DNA of 64,000 nucleotides from Klebsiella planticola ATCC 33531 (GTDB taxonomy: Bacteria; Pseudomonadota; Gammaproteobacteria; Enterobacterales; Enterobacteriaceae), in the NCBI RefSeq assembly GCF_000735435.1, contig NZ_JMPP01000013.1, positions 30,878-94,877 on the forward strand, given 5' to 3'. Both the position numbers and the translations under genes were made by a program. The notes beneath the pieces are model-generated. The model ran no database searches. It was not told where the DNA came from and worked only from the letters and a program-made list of their open reading frames with translations. Position 1 is the stretch's first letter. Every line of letters starts with the position of its first letter. Shown here piece after piece: positions 8,920 through 18,620 of this stretch.

Positions 8920-9594
8920 CTATTTCCCCCACAATCTCCGCGAATTGTCTTCGATCTGCCCGCTCAGACGCCGTTTCTGCAGGGTACGGCTCCAGCTCGC
9001 CGACAGCCCCGCCGCCGAGAGCAGGCGATGGTATTGTTCGTCATCGAACGGCATATGCCAGGCAATGGCGCCCGCCTCATGGACGCTCACGTCGCTGAGT
9101 CGGGAAACCAGCTCCAGCGGCGCATCGCCGGATACCAGCCCGCCCGCCACGACCCGATACAGCCAGCCGGTTTTACCGCTGTTCTGCATGAGCTGCGCCA
9201 TATCGCTGACAGCAAAATGATAGTTAAGCTTGAAGCACGGTGAACGCGGCTGCGTCACCTGAATCAGCGCCTCTCCCCAGCGGAAGATGTCGCCGATACA
9301 GACGTCGTTTTCCGTTAGCCCTTCGGTCGAGAGATTCTCGCCAAACGCCGGGGCGCAGAAAAGATCCGCCTGCTGCGGAAGTTCAAGAGCCCAATGGGCG
9401 TAGTGTTCACGGGGATAGTGGCACAGCGCGCGGTCCGGCCCGCCATGTATTTTCTTCTCCGCCTGTTCATCGCCCTCCAGCCCCAGTTCACCGAGGGTCA
9501 GTTCACCGTCGACCTGAATTTTACCGATGGCGCTTGGACGGCTGCCGTCGTAATCCTTTACCTTGCCCACAAAGACATTCACCGGATAGTGCAT
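8920..9594 (-). CDS. yiiM: MOSC-domain protein YiiM (6-hydroxylaminopurine resistance)
   Basis: A 224-residue MOSC-domain protein equal in length to E. coli YiiM. YiiM and YcbX are molybdenum-cofactor-dependent enzymes that detoxify N-hydroxylated bases such as 6-N-hydroxylaminopurine. The MOSC core includes EKKIHGGPDRALCHYPREHY and the cofactor-region cysteine in QPRSPCFKLNYHF. The ATG giving MHYPVNVFVG has AAAGGAG seven bases upstream and fits the family start; upstream in-frame codons lie in the sodA terminator. K-12 has kdgT between this gene and sodA; here it is absent. The molybdopterin genes mobAB lie at the right end of the window. Confidence 0.92.
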   Translation of the reverse strand: MHYPVNVFVGKVKDYDGSRPSAIGKIQVDGELTLGELGLEGDEQAEKKIHGGPDRALCHYPREHYAHWALELPQQADLFCAPAFGENLSTEGLTENDVCIGDIFRWGEALIQVTQPRSPCFKLNYHFAVSDMAQLMQNSGKTGWLYRVVAGGLVSGDAPLELVSRLSDVSVHEAGAIAWHMPFDDEQYHRLLSAAGLSASWSRTLQKRRLSGQIEDNSRRLWGK

Positions 9595-9617
9595 CGCTGC
9601 TCCTTTGCTGCGGATAT

Positions 9618-9644
9618 AAAAAAAGCGAGTCATCAGACTCGCTT
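9618..9644 (-). terminator. Terminator of sodA
   Basis: On the minus strand AAGCGAGTC-TGAT-GACTCGCTT is followed by a T-run. It lies 21 bases past the sodA stop and upstream of yiiM, separating the two minus-strand genes. Confidence 0.85.
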
Positions 9645-9665
9645 CTCGTTCAGCACAATGCAACC

Positions 9666-10286
9666 TTATTTTTTGGCGGCAAAACGCGCTGCTGCTTCGT
9701 CCCAGTTAACCACGTTCCAGAACTCTTTGATGTAGTCCGGACGACGGTTCTGGAATTTCAGGTAGTAAGCGTGTTCCCAAACGTCCAGGCCCAGAATCGG
9801 GAAGCCGGAAGCGCCGGAGATAGCTTCGCCCATCAGCGGGGAGTCCTGGTTAGCGGTAGAAACCACGGCCAGTTTGTCGCCCTTCAGCACCAGCCATGCC
9901 CAGCCAGAACCGAAACGGGTCGCAGCTGCTTTTTCAAACTCAGCTTTGAAGTTATCAACGGAACCGAAATCACGTTCGATAGCGGCTTTCAGGTCGCCCT
10001 GCAGGGTAGTACCGGTTTTCAGGCCTTTCCAGAACAGGCTGTGGTTAGCATGGCCGCCCGCGTTGTTACGCAGTACGGTTTTTTTGTCAGCCGGCAGCTG
10101 ATCCAGTTTAGCGATCAGTTCTTCAGCAGACAGGCCAGCAAATTCCGGCAGGCTTTCCAGCGCAGCGTTGGCGTTGTTAACGTAGGCCTGGTGATGTTTA
10201 GTGTGATGGATTTCCATCGTCTGCTTATCAAAGTGCGGTTCCAGGGCGTCATAAGCGTACGGCAGGGCTGGCAGTGTATAACTCAT
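9666..10286 (-). CDS. sodA: Manganese superoxide dismutase SodA
   Basis: A 206-residue cytoplasmic Mn-SOD dismuting superoxide to hydrogen peroxide and oxygen. All four metal ligands are in place: His27 (MEIHHTKHH), His82 ([10 protein letters not shown]), Asp168 and His172 ([11 protein letters not shown]). Gly78/Gly79 and Gln147 (TANQDSPL) agree with the Mn form. The ATG giving [10 protein letters not shown] matches E. coli and has GGAGATGATT immediately upstream; in-frame starts further up would add a non-homologous leader. The promoter region keeps the E. coli layout of -10 plus Fur/ArcA-type operator. Confidence 0.98.
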   Translation of the reverse strand: MSYTLPALPYAYDALEPHFDKQTMEIHHTKHHQAYVNNANAALESLPEFAGLSAEELIAKLDQLPADKKTVLRNNAGGHANHSLFWKGLKTGTTLQGDLKAAIERDFGSVDNFKAEFEKAAATRFGSGWAWLVLKGDKLAVVSTANQDSPLMGEAISGASGFPILGLDVWEHAYYLKFQNRRPDYIKEFWNVVNWDEAAARFAAKK

Positions 10287-10345
10287 AATCATCTCCATTA
10301 TTGTTAAGCGGCAGGAAGTGTTAATGCCGAGTAAGCAGTTGGTTC

Positions 10346-10381
10346 ATTATAGTTAATTAAATGATATTGAAAACGCTTATC
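10346..10381 (-). promoter_or_regulatory. sodA promoter with Fur-type AT-rich operator
   Basis: On the minus strand GATAAGCGTTTTCAATATC is followed by ATTTAATTAAC and the -10 hexamer TATAAT (10346-10351). This matches the E. coli sodA control region as I remember it, where Fur and ArcA repress and SoxS activates. The Fur assignment rests on that similarity and one degenerate 19-bp match. Confidence 0.7.
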
Positions 10382-10578
10382 AATGCCGTATTTTTAATAA
10401 GGTTATAACCACAGGGTATACCTGCATTTTTGTGAGCTGGAACAAGTAATTAAGTTTTTGGTTGCCAGAGTTCAGCGTCACATGGCAACAGCCTGAAGGC
10501 GAGAAAACTGACCGATTTTTACACTCATCGTGTCGGAAGAAGATTTATCCGATAAAAAAATAGATGAGGATAAAATCA

Positions 10579-11613
10579 ATGAATCACGCGATTACGATGG
10601 GTATTTTTTGGCATTTGATAGGTGCGGCCAGTGCAGCCTGTTTCTATGCCCCGTTCAAACAAGTTAAACAGTGGTCATGGGAAACCATGTGGTCAATCGG
10701 CGGGATTGTCTCCTGGCTGATTCTTCCCTGGGCTATCAGCGCGATGCTGCTGCCTGATTTCTGGGCCTATTACCGTTCCTTCAACGCCTCCACGCTGCTG
10801 CCGGTGTTTCTGTTTGGCGCGATGTGGGGGATCGGCAATATTAACTACGGCCTGACCATGCGCTACCTCGGCATGTCGATGGGGATCGGTATTGCCATCG
10901 GGATTACCCTGATTGTCGGTACGCTGATGACCCCGATTATCAACGGGCAGATCGATGTGCTGCTGCATACCCAGGGTGGCCAGATGACGCTGCTCGGCGT
11001 GCTGGTTGCGGTGATTGGCGTGGCGATAGTCACCCGCGCCGGCCAGCTGAAAGAGCGCAAGATGGGCATTAAAGCCGAAGACTTCAATCTGAAAAAAGGG
11101 CTGATGCTGGCGGTGATGTGCGGCATTTTTTCTGCCGGGATGTCCTTTGCGATGAACGCCGCCAGACCCATGCATGATGCCGCGGCGGCGCTGGGGGTTG
11201 ACCCGCTGTATACCGCGTTGCCCAGCTATGTGGTGATTATGGGCGGCGGCGCGCTGGTCAACCTTGGCTTCTGCTTTATTCGTCTGGCTAAAGTCAAACA
11301 CCTGTCGATCAAAGCCGACTTCTCGCGGGCAAAACCGCTGATCGTCGCCAACGTGCTGCTGTCGGCGCTGGGCGGCCTGATGTGGTATCTCCAGTTTTTC
11401 TTCTATGCCTGGGGCCACGCCAGTATTCCCGCGCAGTATGACTACATGAGCTGGATGCTGCATATGAGCTTCTATGTGCTGTGCGGCGGGCTGGTCGGGC
11501 TGGTGCTGAAAGAGTGGAACAACGCCGGGCGTCGTCCGGTCAGCGTGTTAAGTCTGGGCTGCGTGGTGATTATCATCGCCGCCAATATCGTTGGCCTCGG
11601 AATGGCCAGCTAA
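10579..11613 (+). CDS. rhaT: L-rhamnose:proton symporter RhaT
   Basis: A 344-residue inner-membrane transporter of the drug/metabolite superfamily (RhaT family), importing L-rhamnose with a proton. About ten hydrophobic spans are visible with short loops, and the length equals E. coli RhaT. The start giving [20 protein letters not shown] has GAGGATAAA upstream; an earlier in-frame ATG would add five residues. It is convergent with rhaR and next to sodA as in K-12. A second, ABC-type uptake system for probably the same sugar lies 6 kb downstream. Confidence 0.95.
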   Translation: MNHAITMGIFWHLIGAASAACFYAPFKQVKQWSWETMWSIGGIVSWLILPWAISAMLLPDFWAYYRSFNASTLLPVFLFGAMWGIGNINYGLTMRYLGMSMGIGIAIGITLIVGTLMTPIINGQIDVLLHTQGGQMTLLGVLVAVIGVAIVTRAGQLKERKMGIKAEDFNLKKGLMLAVMCGIFSAGMSFAMNAARPMHDAAAALGVDPLYTALPSYVVIMGGGALVNLGFCFIRLAKVKHLSIKADFSRAKPLIVANVLLSALGGLMWYLQFFFYAWGHASIPAQYDYMSWMLHMSFYVLCGGLVGLVLKEWNNAGRRPVSVLSLGCVVIIIAANIVGLGMAS

Positions 11614-11617
11614 CGCC

Positions 11618-12466
11618 CTATGCGGCAACGCGACTGCGTTGCCGCCACTGCCCAGGGGTCATGCCAATTTCACGATTAAAGACGACGGAAAAGTAGTTGC
11701 TGTCTTCAAATCCGCACTGCATCGCAATGTCACCAATCAAGCGCTCGGTGTGCTGCAATAAATACTGCGCGTGGCAGATACGCAGCTGACGCAGGTAATG
11801 GTTGATCGTCATCCCGGTCTGCTGGCGAAACTGCTGACGCAGCGCACGCTCGCCGCACCCTTCCCGCTCACAAAACAGCTCGAGAATAAAAGGTCGGTTC
11901 AGGCTGCCGGCCAGTTCGGTCAGCAGCTTATCGAGGAGCGTTTCGCTTTGGGTCGCCGCCCGGTTATCGGTCGCATAGCGGTGGCGATGAAGAATCAATA
12001 CCAGCTGCGCAAACAGCAGCTCGGCCATGTTATTAGCCTGCGCATCGCCGCGGGCGCTCTCCTGCTCCAGCTGAGTAATCACCTGGCGAACCTGGGCCAT
12101 ACCAGAACTGCCGATCCGCCAGTGCGGCATCCACGACGTCCCAAACAAACCGGGAATATGGGCCGCCCAGTCAAAGTTAAGCCGCAGACGATCCGGGCAA
12201 TAGATGACGTTTTGCAGAACTAAATCATTCACCGAGGCGTAGGAGTGTTTGTCTTCGGCGCGAATATAAAACAGATCGCCACGGGTAATGCGCCATGGGC
12301 GATCGTTAAGGACATGCAGGCCATTTCCCCGCCATACCAGCACCAGTTCGCAGAACTCGTGGGTATGCTCGGCGAAGACATTTTGCGGATAACGGTCGGC
12401 AACCGCTACCGCCTGAGAAGGAGAGGCAAAAAACTCATCTTTGCGCAGAATCAGCTGACCAGCCAC
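11618..12466 (-). CDS. rhaR: AraC-family activator RhaR of the rhaSR operon
   Basis: A 282-residue AraC/XylS regulator: an N-terminal cupin sugar-binding domain ([16 protein letters not shown] near 35-50) and a C-terminal double helix-turn-helix (about 185-280, ending [18 protein letters not shown] in the form [22 protein letters not shown]). With L-rhamnose it activates transcription of rhaSR. It begins 72 bases after rhaS, as in E. coli. It is less conserved than RhaS at the sugar-domain C terminus (around residues 105-185). Confidence 0.94.
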   Translation of the reverse strand: MAGQLILRKDEFFASPSQAVAVADRYPQNVFAEHTHEFCELVLVWRGNGLHVLNDRPWRITRGDLFYIRAEDKHSYASVNDLVLQNVIYCPDRLRLNFDWAAHIPGLFGTSWMPHWRIGSSGMAQVRQVITQLEQESARGDAQANNMAELLFAQLVLILHRHRYATDNRAATQSETLLDKLLTELAGSLNRPFILELFCEREGCGERALRQQFRQQTGMTINHYLRQLRICHAQYLLQHTERLIGDIAMQCGFEDSNYFSVVFNREIGMTPGQWRQRSRVAA

Positions 12467-12538
12467 TACCAGAACTCCACCGCCAATAACGGTTTATTAT
12501 TCGCGTTTTTGCTCGCTAAAACGTTGACTGCTCTCGCG

Positions 12539-13375
12539 TTACTGAAGAATGGCGTCCCGTCCCTGGCGAATATCGCGCGGCGACCAGGAAAACTCGCGGC
12601 GAAAAAGCGTCGAAAAGTGGTTACTGTCGCCGAAACCGCAGCGATAGGCAATATCCGTAATGCTCTCATCGCTATGGCGTAGCAGGTGACGCGCCTTCAT
12701 CAGTCGCACCCGATTGAGGTAGCGCTGCGGCGTCAGGCCGGTCTGTTGCTTCAACTGGCGATGTAACGTTCTCAGCGACAGGGAAAACTTAGCCGCCACC
12801 TCCTCCCAACAGACCTCCTCGGCGAAGTGATCTTCCAGCCAGGCCATCAGCTGATTCAGCCGCGCTTCGTTGCCGACCGCCCCTTCCGCGAGGCTGCTTT
12901 TACGCAGCAGGACCAGCAGTTGCATAAAGAGAATCTCCCGTCCGGCGAGCGTATGCATATCCGGTTCGAGACCGATATCTTCCATTTGTCCGACGATCTG
13001 CCGTACCTGCTGCAGCACGGTCTGGTTCACCCGCCAGTGAGAAAGGTAATTTCCCTCTTGCTCCTGCGGTAACAGCTGATTGACGCCATTCAGAAAGCGA
13101 AAGGCATCCGGCGCGCGGTAGAGCACGTTCGTCAGGCATAAATTGTCCGTATGTTCATAGAGATGACGATCGTGATCGCGAATAAAGCACACCGAACCGC
13201 CGCTGATGGTATAGGGCTGGCCGTTAAACACATGAATCCCCGTACCGTGCTCAACGATGACGATTTCATGGAAATCGTGATGATGTTCCGGGAACGCCGC
13301 CTGAGGGAGACGTGGCTCAATGGCCACAGCAGAAGTCCCGGACTTAAAGAAATCCACGCTGTGCAAGATGGTCAT
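12539..13375 (-). CDS. rhaS: AraC-family activator RhaS of rhaBAD and rhaT
   Basis: A 278-residue AraC-family activator, the same length as E. coli RhaS. It has an N-terminal cupin ([18 protein letters not shown]) and a C-terminal DNA-binding region with [18 protein letters not shown] and [18 protein letters not shown]. Rhamnose-bound RhaS activates rhaBAD and rhaT with CRP. The ATG giving [10 protein letters not shown] is chosen by homology; an in-frame start 14 codons earlier adds non-conserved residues. First gene of rhaSR, divergent from rhaBAD. The name is shared with the unrelated rhizobial rhamnose-binding protein, a homolog of which lies at 17586. Confidence 0.96.
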   Translation of the reverse strand: MTILHSVDFFKSGTSAVAIEPRLPQAAFPEHHHDFHEIVIVEHGTGIHVFNGQPYTISGGSVCFIRDHDRHLYEHTDNLCLTNVLYRAPDAFRFLNGVNQLLPQEQEGNYLSHWRVNQTVLQQVRQIVGQMEDIGLEPDMHTLAGREILFMQLLVLLRKSSLAEGAVGNEARLNQLMAWLEDHFAEEVCWEEVAAKFSLSLRTLHRQLKQQTGLTPQRYLNRVRLMKARHLLRHSDESITDIAYRCGFGDSNHFSTLFRREFSWSPRDIRQGRDAILQ

Positions 13376-13562
13376 AACGGCGCCCTCGAAATGAGAAATG
13401 TTATCAATCAGTGTCACAAATAGTAATTAAGGGTCCGCAATCCGGCCTTCAATTTTTGACCGCAAAATTCGTAAAACCTGCCGCTTTTTCAAGAAACAGC
13501 CGGAAAGATCGGGAACTGCGGACAACATCACATCCTCTTCCCTGACGCTCATGAAGAGAAAC

Positions 13563-13657
13563 TGTGACCTCCCTCACGGTCATCTTTGCTTTCTTGCCAG
13601 CCGCCTGTTTTCCCTGTCAGTGGCAAGAAGGTGCGCGATTCACGACTTTTTTAGACT
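13563..13657 (+). promoter_or_regulatory. rhaBAD promoter: CRP site, RhaS half-sites, -10
   Basis: The CRP-like site TGTGACCTCCCTCACG (13563-13578) is followed by two RhaS-type half-sites. Segments ATCTTTGCTTTCTTGCCAG and TTTTCCCTGTCAGTGGCAAG recall the E. coli rhaI1 and rhaI2 sequences. A -10 TAGACT lies at 13652-13657, embedded in TTTTTTAGACTGCTG as in E. coli. The 312-base divergent rhaS-rhaB spacer also serves rhaSR on the other strand; I see no clean consensus for RhaR. Confidence 0.75.
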
Positions 13658-13687
13658 GCTGACAATGATTTTTACAAGGATCTCCCC

Positions 13688-15154
13688 ATGAGCTTTCGTC
13701 ATTGTGTAGCCGTTGATTTAGGCGCCTCCAGCGGGCGGGTGATGCTTGCCAGCTATGAATGCGGGCCGCGTACGCTAACGCTGCGCGAAATACACCGCTT
13801 TACCAATAGCCTGCAAAAGGTGGATGGCTACGACTGCTGGGATGTCGACCGTCTGGAAGGCGAAATTCGCCGCGGGCTGGTGAAGGTCTGCGAGCAGGGT
13901 ATCCTCATCGACAGTATCGGTATTGATACCTGGGGCGTGGATTATGTCCTGCTGGATAAGCACGGCGAACGCGTGGGCCTGCCGGTCTCCTATCGTGACT
14001 CACGTACCCATGGCCTGATGCACCATGCCGAAGAGCAGATAGGCCGCGCCGAGATCTACCGCCGTAGCGGCATTCAGTTTATGTCCTTCAATACCCTTTA
14101 CCAGCTCCGCGCGCTGGTTGAACAGCAGCCGGAGCTGGTCAGCCAGGTTTCGCATGCGCTGCTGATCCCTGACTATTTCAGCTTTCGCCTCACCGGCAAT
14201 CTGAACTGGGAATACACCAACGCCACCACCACCCAGTTGATCAATATTAACAGCGATAGCTGGGATGAAGAGCTGTTGAACTGGAGCGGAGCGCCGCGCG
14301 AATGGTTCGGTACGCCGACGCATCCCGGTAACGTGATCGGTCACTGGATATGCCCGCAGGGCAACGCCATTCCGGTAGTGGCCGTCGCCAGTCACGATAC
14401 CGCCAGCGCGGTGATCGCCGCGCCGTTGGCCAGCAAAAACGCCGCGTATCTCTCTTCCGGCACCTGGTCGCTGATGGGCTTTGAAAGCAAAACCCCCTAC
14501 ACCGGCAGCGACGCGCTGCAGGCGAATATCACCAATGAAGGTGGCGCCGAAGGGCGCTATCGGGTGCTGAAAAATATCATGGGCCTCTGGCTGCTACAGC
14601 GGGTGCTGAAAGAACAAAACATCAGCGACCTGTCGGCGCTGATCGCCCGTACCGCTCCTCTTCCGGCCTGCCGTTTCGTCATTGACTGCAACGACGAACG
14701 CTTTATCAATCCGGCCAATATGAGCGCCGAAATTCAGTCCGCCTGTCGCGAGTCCGGGCAGCCGGTTCCCGGCGATGACGCCGAACTGGCGCGCTGTATT
14801 TTCGACAGCCTGGCCCTGCTCTACGCCCGCGTACTCCGCGAACTGGCCCAACTCCGCGGCCAGCCGTTCAGCCAGCTGCATATTGTCGGCGGCGGCTGCC
14901 AGAACGCGCTGCTTAATCAGCTGTGCGCCGACGCCTGCGGCATCACGGTGGTTGCCGGGCCCGTAGAGGCCTCTACGCTGGGCAATATCGGCATCCAGCT
15001 GATGACCCTGGACGAATTGAATAACGTCGACGATTTCCGTCAGGTGGTATGCCGCAATGCCGCGCTTACCACCTTTACCCCCAATCCTGAACATGAAATT
15101 GCCCGTTTCGTGGCGCAGTTTCAGCCACAACAGACTAAGGAGCTTTGCGCATGA
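13688..15154 (+). CDS. rhaB: L-rhamnulokinase RhaB
   Basis: A 488-residue FGGY-family sugar kinase phosphorylating L-rhamnulose at C1. The N-terminal phosphate-1 motif [14 protein letters not shown] (about 8-21), the [14 protein letters not shown] block (about 78-91) and the adenosine-site [12 protein letters not shown] (about 401-412) are visible. AAGGATCTCCCC precedes the ATG. First gene of rhaBAD; overlaps rhaA by ATGA, indicating coupled translation. Confidence 0.97.
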   Translation: MSFRHCVAVDLGASSGRVMLASYECGPRTLTLREIHRFTNSLQKVDGYDCWDVDRLEGEIRRGLVKVCEQGILIDSIGIDTWGVDYVLLDKHGERVGLPVSYRDSRTHGLMHHAEEQIGRAEIYRRSGIQFMSFNTLYQLRALVEQQPELVSQVSHALLIPDYFSFRLTGNLNWEYTNATTTQLININSDSWDEELLNWSGAPREWFGTPTHPGNVIGHWICPQGNAIPVVAVASHDTASAVIAAPLASKNAAYLSSGTWSLMGFESKTPYTGSDALQANITNEGGAEGRYRVLKNIMGLWLLQRVLKEQNISDLSALIARTAPLPACRFVIDCNDERFINPANMSAEIQSACRESGQPVPGDDAELARCIFDSLALLYARVLRELAQLRGQPFSQLHIVGGGCQNALLNQLCADACGITVVAGPVEASTLGNIGIQLMTLDELNNVDDFRQVVCRNAALTTFTPNPEHEIARFVAQFQPQQTKELCA

Positions 15155-16410
15155 CCACTCAACTTGAACAAGCCTGGGATATTGCTAAACAGCGCTACGC
15201 TGCCGTTGGCGTGGATGTCGAGGAGGCCCTGCGTCAACTGGACCGGCTACCCGTTTCGATGCACTGCTGGCAGGGCGATGACGTCGCCGGCTTCGAAAAC
15301 CCGGAAGGGAGCTTAACGGGCGGGATTCAGGCCACGGGGAACTATCCGGGCAAAGCCCGGAACGCTGGCGAGCTGCGCGCCGACCTTGAGCAGGCGCTGA
15401 GCCTGATTCCGGGGCCGAAACGCCTGAATCTGCACGCGCTCTATCTGGAATCAGACACGCCGGTGGCGCGCAATGAAATCAAACCACAACACTTCCGCAA
15501 CTGGGTTGAGTGGGCCAAAACCAATAAGCTGGGGCTGGATTTTAACCCCTCCTGTTTCTCCCACCCGATGAGCGCAGATGGTTTTACTCTGTCGCATGCC
15601 AACGACGAAATCCGCCAGTTCTGGATCGATCACTGTAAAGCCAGCCGCCGTATCTCGGCCTGGTTCGGCGAGCAGCTGGGCACCCCGTCGGTGATGAATA
15701 TCTGGATCCCGGACGGCATGAAAGATATTACCGTTGACCGCTTTGCCCCGCGCCAGCGTCTGCTCAATGCGCTGGATGAGGTCATCAGCGAAAAACTCGA
15801 CCCGGCGCATCATATCGATGCCGTAGAGAGCAAACTGTTCGGTATCGGCGCGGAAAGCTACACCGTCGGCTCCAACGAGTTCTACATGGGATACGCCACC
15901 AGCCGCCAGACCGCGCTGTGCCTCGATGCCGGCCACTTCCACCCGACGGAAGTCATCTCCGACAAAATCTCCGCCGCCATGCTGTATATCCCTCGGCTGC
16001 TGCTGCACGTCAGCCGTCCGGTGCGCTGGGACAGTGACCACGTCGTGCTGCTGGATGACGAAACCCAGGCGATCGCCAGCGAAATCATCCGTCACAACCT
16101 GTTCGACCGCGTGCACATCGGTCTCGATTTCTTCGACGCCTCGATTAACCGCATCGCGGCGTGGGTGATTGGCACCCGCAACATGAAGAAAGCGCTGCTG
16201 CGCGCCCTGCTGGAACCGACGGAACAGCTGCGCCAGCTGGAAGCTGACGGTGACTACACCGCCCGTCTGGCCCTGCTGGAAGAGCAGAAGTGCCTGCCAT
16301 GGCAGGCCGCCTGGGAGATGTACTGCCAGCGTCATGATACCCCGGCCGGTAGCCAGTGGCTGGATAGCGTGCGGGCTTACGAAAAAGCGGTTCTGAACCA
16401 GCGCAGATAA
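15151..16410 (+). CDS. rhaA: L-rhamnose isomerase RhaA
   Basis: A 419-residue metal-dependent aldose-ketose isomerase (TIM barrel) converting L-rhamnose to L-rhamnulose; same length as E. coli. Conserved metal-site segments are visible around [44 protein letters not shown] and [13 protein letters not shown]. The ATG overlaps the rhaB stop and has AAGGAG eight bases upstream; an alternative TTG two codons earlier is less likely. A REP element separates it from rhaD. Confidence 0.97.
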   Translation: MTTQLEQAWDIAKQRYAAVGVDVEEALRQLDRLPVSMHCWQGDDVAGFENPEGSLTGGIQATGNYPGKARNAGELRADLEQALSLIPGPKRLNLHALYLESDTPVARNEIKPQHFRNWVEWAKTNKLGLDFNPSCFSHPMSADGFTLSHANDEIRQFWIDHCKASRRISAWFGEQLGTPSVMNIWIPDGMKDITVDRFAPRQRLLNALDEVISEKLDPAHHIDAVESKLFGIGAESYTVGSNEFYMGYATSRQTALCLDAGHFHPTEVISDKISAAMLYIPRLLLHVSRPVRWDSDHVVLLDDETQAIASEIIRHNLFDRVHIGLDFFDASINRIAAWVIGTRNMKKALLRALLEPTEQLRQLEADGDYTARLALLEEQKCLPWQAAWEMYCQRHDTPAGSQWLDSVRAYEKAVLNQRR

Positions 16411-16492
16411 TGCCGGATTTTCCCCGGGTCGCGGCTGACGCCTTACCCGGGCTACGGATCGGCGAATTCTGCTCATCCGGATAAGCCGTTTA
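16411..16492. repeat. REP-type repeat between rhaA and rhaD
   Basis: GC-rich inverted segments (CCCGGGTCGCGGCTGACGCC, TTACCCGGGCTACGG, CATCCGGATAAGCCG) form REP-like hairpins. In E. coli, intercistronic REPs act in mRNA stability and can alter stoichiometry within the operon. Confidence 0.65.
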
Positions 16493-16578
16493 CGACGCCA
16501 TCACAGGACCTACGGCAGATAAACACCCTATTTACGGTGAGGGCAATTCCCGCACCAAATGAACAGGAATACAAGACT

Positions 16579-17409
16579 ATGCAGAACATCATCAACGCCT
16601 GGTTCGTCCAGGGCATGATTAAAGCCACCTCCGATGCCTGGCTGAAGGGCTGGGACGAGCGTAACGGCGGTAACCTGACGCTGCGCCTCGACGAAGCGGA
16701 TATCGAACCGTTCGCGGCCGATTTTCACGCTAAGCCGCGCTACATCGCCCTCAGTCAGCCGATGCCCACGCTGGCGAACCAGCCGTTTATCGTCACCGGC
16801 TCCGGCAAATTTTTCCGCAACGTCCAGCTCGATCCTGCGGCCAATCTCGGCGTGGTGAAGGTAGACAGCGATGGTGCGGGATACCACGTGCTATGGGGAC
16901 TGACGGACGATGCGGTGCCGACCTCTGAATTACCGGCGCATTTTCTCTCCCACAGCGAACGCATCAAGCTGACCAACGGCAAAGACCGCGTGATCATGCA
17001 CTGCCACGCCACCAACCTGATTGCCCTGACCTATGTACTGGAGAACAACAGCGATCTGTTCACCCGTAAACTGTGGGAAGGCAGCACCGAATGTCTGGTG
17101 GTCTTCCCGGACGGGGTCGGCATTCTGCCGTGGATGGTGCCGGGTACCGATGAAATTGGCCAGGCCACCGCCCAGGAAATGCGCAAACATTCGCTGGTGC
17201 TGTGGCCGTTCCACGGCGTCTTCGGTAGCGGCCCGACGCTGGACGAAACCTTCGGTCTCATCGATACCGCCGAGAAGTCAGCCGAAGTGCTGGTGAAAGT
17301 CTATTCGATGGGGGGCATGAAACAGACCATCACCCGCGAAGAGCTCATCGCCCTGGGCAAACGCTTTGCGGTACAACCCATGCAGTCCGCGTTAGACCTG
17401 TATCAATAA
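16579..17409 (+). CDS. rhaD: L-rhamnulose-1-phosphate aldolase RhaD
   Basis: A 276-residue class II zinc aldolase of the RhaD/FucA/AraD family. It splits L-rhamnulose 1-phosphate into dihydroxyacetone phosphate and L-lactaldehyde. The zinc ligands His141 and His143 (IMHCHATN) and His212 (WPFHGVFG) and the catalytic Glu117 (TSELPAH) sit at E. coli positions. The ATG giving [10 protein letters not shown] is used; a start 14 codons earlier adds unconserved sequence. L-lactaldehyde is the substrate of the reductase at 22225. Two residues longer than my recollection of the E. coli protein. Confidence 0.96.
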   Translation: MQNIINAWFVQGMIKATSDAWLKGWDERNGGNLTLRLDEADIEPFAADFHAKPRYIALSQPMPTLANQPFIVTGSGKFFRNVQLDPAANLGVVKVDSDGAGYHVLWGLTDDAVPTSELPAHFLSHSERIKLTNGKDRVIMHCHATNLIALTYVLENNSDLFTRKLWEGSTECLVVFPDGVGILPWMVPGTDEIGQATAQEMRKHSLVLWPFHGVFGSGPTLDETFGLIDTAEKSAEVLVKVYSMGGMKQTITREELIALGKRFAVQPMQSALDLYQ

Positions 17410-17417
17410 CAACATCG

Positions 17418-17441
17418 CGCCCCGCTCACCGAGACGGGGCG
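17418..17441 (+). terminator. Stem-loop after rhaD, possible weak terminator
   Basis: CGCCCCG and CGGGGCG pair perfectly around a 10-base loop 8 bases after the rhaD stop. There is no T-run, so it may only attenuate or protect the 3' end, leaving partial readthrough into the ABC genes. Confidence 0.45.
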
Positions 17442-17534
17442 AACTCTGTCACCTGCAAATCATTCCCCGAGTAAGTCGCACTGCAGGAAGGGGGCGGAGT
17501 CCACGGATGGACGGGTCGTACAAGCCAACGCATC

Positions 17535-17550
17535 TGTCATGTGCATGACA
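17535..17550. promoter_or_regulatory. 16-bp palindrome upstream of the ABC importer
   Basis: TGTCATGTGCATGACA has perfect 7-bp arms and lies 35 bases before the binding-protein start. It looks like an operator for a dimeric regulator. It is not a RhaS/RhaR direct repeat and only weakly resembles a CRP site. No regulator can be named. Confidence 0.4.
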
Positions 17551-17585
17551 ACGGGAATCTAACTCAATCATGTGGAGTAAAAGCA

Positions 17586-18572
17586 ATGAAAACAAAGACA
17601 AGCTTGATCCTCACCGTTGCCATTATGGCGTTGTCCGGTTCTGCTTCCGCGGAAGTGAAAATCGCCCTCGTGGCGAAATCGTTGGGAAATGGATTCTTCG
17701 AAGCCGCGAACGTCGGCGCCCAGGAAGCGGCCAAAGAGTTAGGCGATGTGAAAGTGATTTATACCGGCCCAACCACCACCACGGCAGAAGCGCAGATCGA
17801 AGTGCTGAACGGATTGATCGCCCAGGGAGTGGATGCGATCGCTATCTCCGCCAACGATCCTGATGCCGTGGTCCCGGTACTGAAAAAAGCCATGCAGCGC
17901 GGTATCAAAGTCGTCTCCTGGGATTCCGGCGTAGCGCCGGCGGGTCGGCAAATCCATCTCAACCCCTCCAATAATGCCCTGATTGGCGAAACCAACGTCC
18001 GGCTCGCCGCCGAAGCGTTAAAAACGCTGAATGTCGATAAAGGCGATGTGGCCGTGTTAAGCGCCACGCCGACCTCGACCAACCAGAATATCTGGATCGA
18101 GGAGATGAAAAAGGTGCTGCCAAAGTACCCGTCCGTCAATCTGGTCACCGTGGCCTACGGTGACGATCTGTCGGATAAGAGCTACCGCGAAGCGGTGGGC
18201 CTGCTGAAGTCGTATCCCGATCTGAAAGTGATCGTCTCGCCTTCTTCGGTCGGGATCGTTGCCGCCGCGCAGGCGGTCAAGGATCAGGGCAAGATTGGCA
18301 AGGTCTACGTGACCGGGCTCGGGCTGCCGTCTGAAATGGCCGGGGCGATTAAATCCGGCGCCAGCAAAAGCTTCGCTATCTGGAACCCTATTGATCTGGG
18401 CTACGCCGCCACATATCTGGCCGACGATCTGGTTAAAGGGACAGCGAGTAAAACCGAAGCCAGTATGGGCAAGCTGGGTAAAGTACAGCTGGATGCCGAC
18501 GGCAACGGCGCGATGGCCGAGCCGTTCGTTTACGATGCCAGCAACATCGATAAATTCTCAAAAATCTTTTGA
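17586..18572 (+). CDS. Rhamnose-type ABC transporter substrate-binding protein
   Basis: A 328-residue periplasmic binding protein of the sugar-binding LacI/RbsB-like fold (cluster B). A Sec signal peptide covers about residues 1-22, cut after SGSASA. The mature part has two Rossmann lobes (KIALVAKSLGNGFFEAANVG at the start, GVDAIAISANDPDAV, GIKVVSWDSGV). It most resembles the rhizobial rhamnose-binding protein, there called RhaS, a name already used for the activator. Ligand inference rests on family resemblance and on its place between rhaBAD and rhaM. AI-2 binding (LsrB-like) is a less likely alternative, since no lsr genes are near. Confidence 0.85.
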   Translation: MKTKTSLILTVAIMALSGSASAEVKIALVAKSLGNGFFEAANVGAQEAAKELGDVKVIYTGPTTTTAEAQIEVLNGLIAQGVDAIAISANDPDAVVPVLKKAMQRGIKVVSWDSGVAPAGRQIHLNPSNNALIGETNVRLAAEALKTLNVDKGDVAVLSATPTSTNQNIWIEEMKKVLPKYPSVNLVTVAYGDDLSDKSYREAVGLLKSYPDLKVIVSPSSVGIVAAAQAVKDQGKIGKVYVTGLGLPSEMAGAIKSGASKSFAIWNPIDLGYAATYLADDLVKGTASKTEASMGKLGKVQLDADGNGAMAEPFVYDASNIDKFSKIF

Positions 18573-18579
18573 CCCCGTT

Positions 18580-18602
18580 CCCCTCACCGATTCAGGGAGG
18601 GG
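18580..18602 (+). other. Intercistronic hairpin between binding protein and ATPase genes
   Basis: CCCCTC and GAGGGG can pair around an 11-base loop. Such hairpins after binding-protein genes often stabilise the upstream message so that this component is made in excess; that role here is inference. Confidence 0.4.
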
Positions 18603-18620
18603 AAAAACTGGAGAATTATC

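Noticed and set aside
9240..10307. 355-codon plus-strand frame over yiiM and sodA
   Set aside because: It runs antisense to two well-identified genes and through their terminator, with a Pro/Arg-rich and then Gln/Phe-rich composition typical of a shadow frame.
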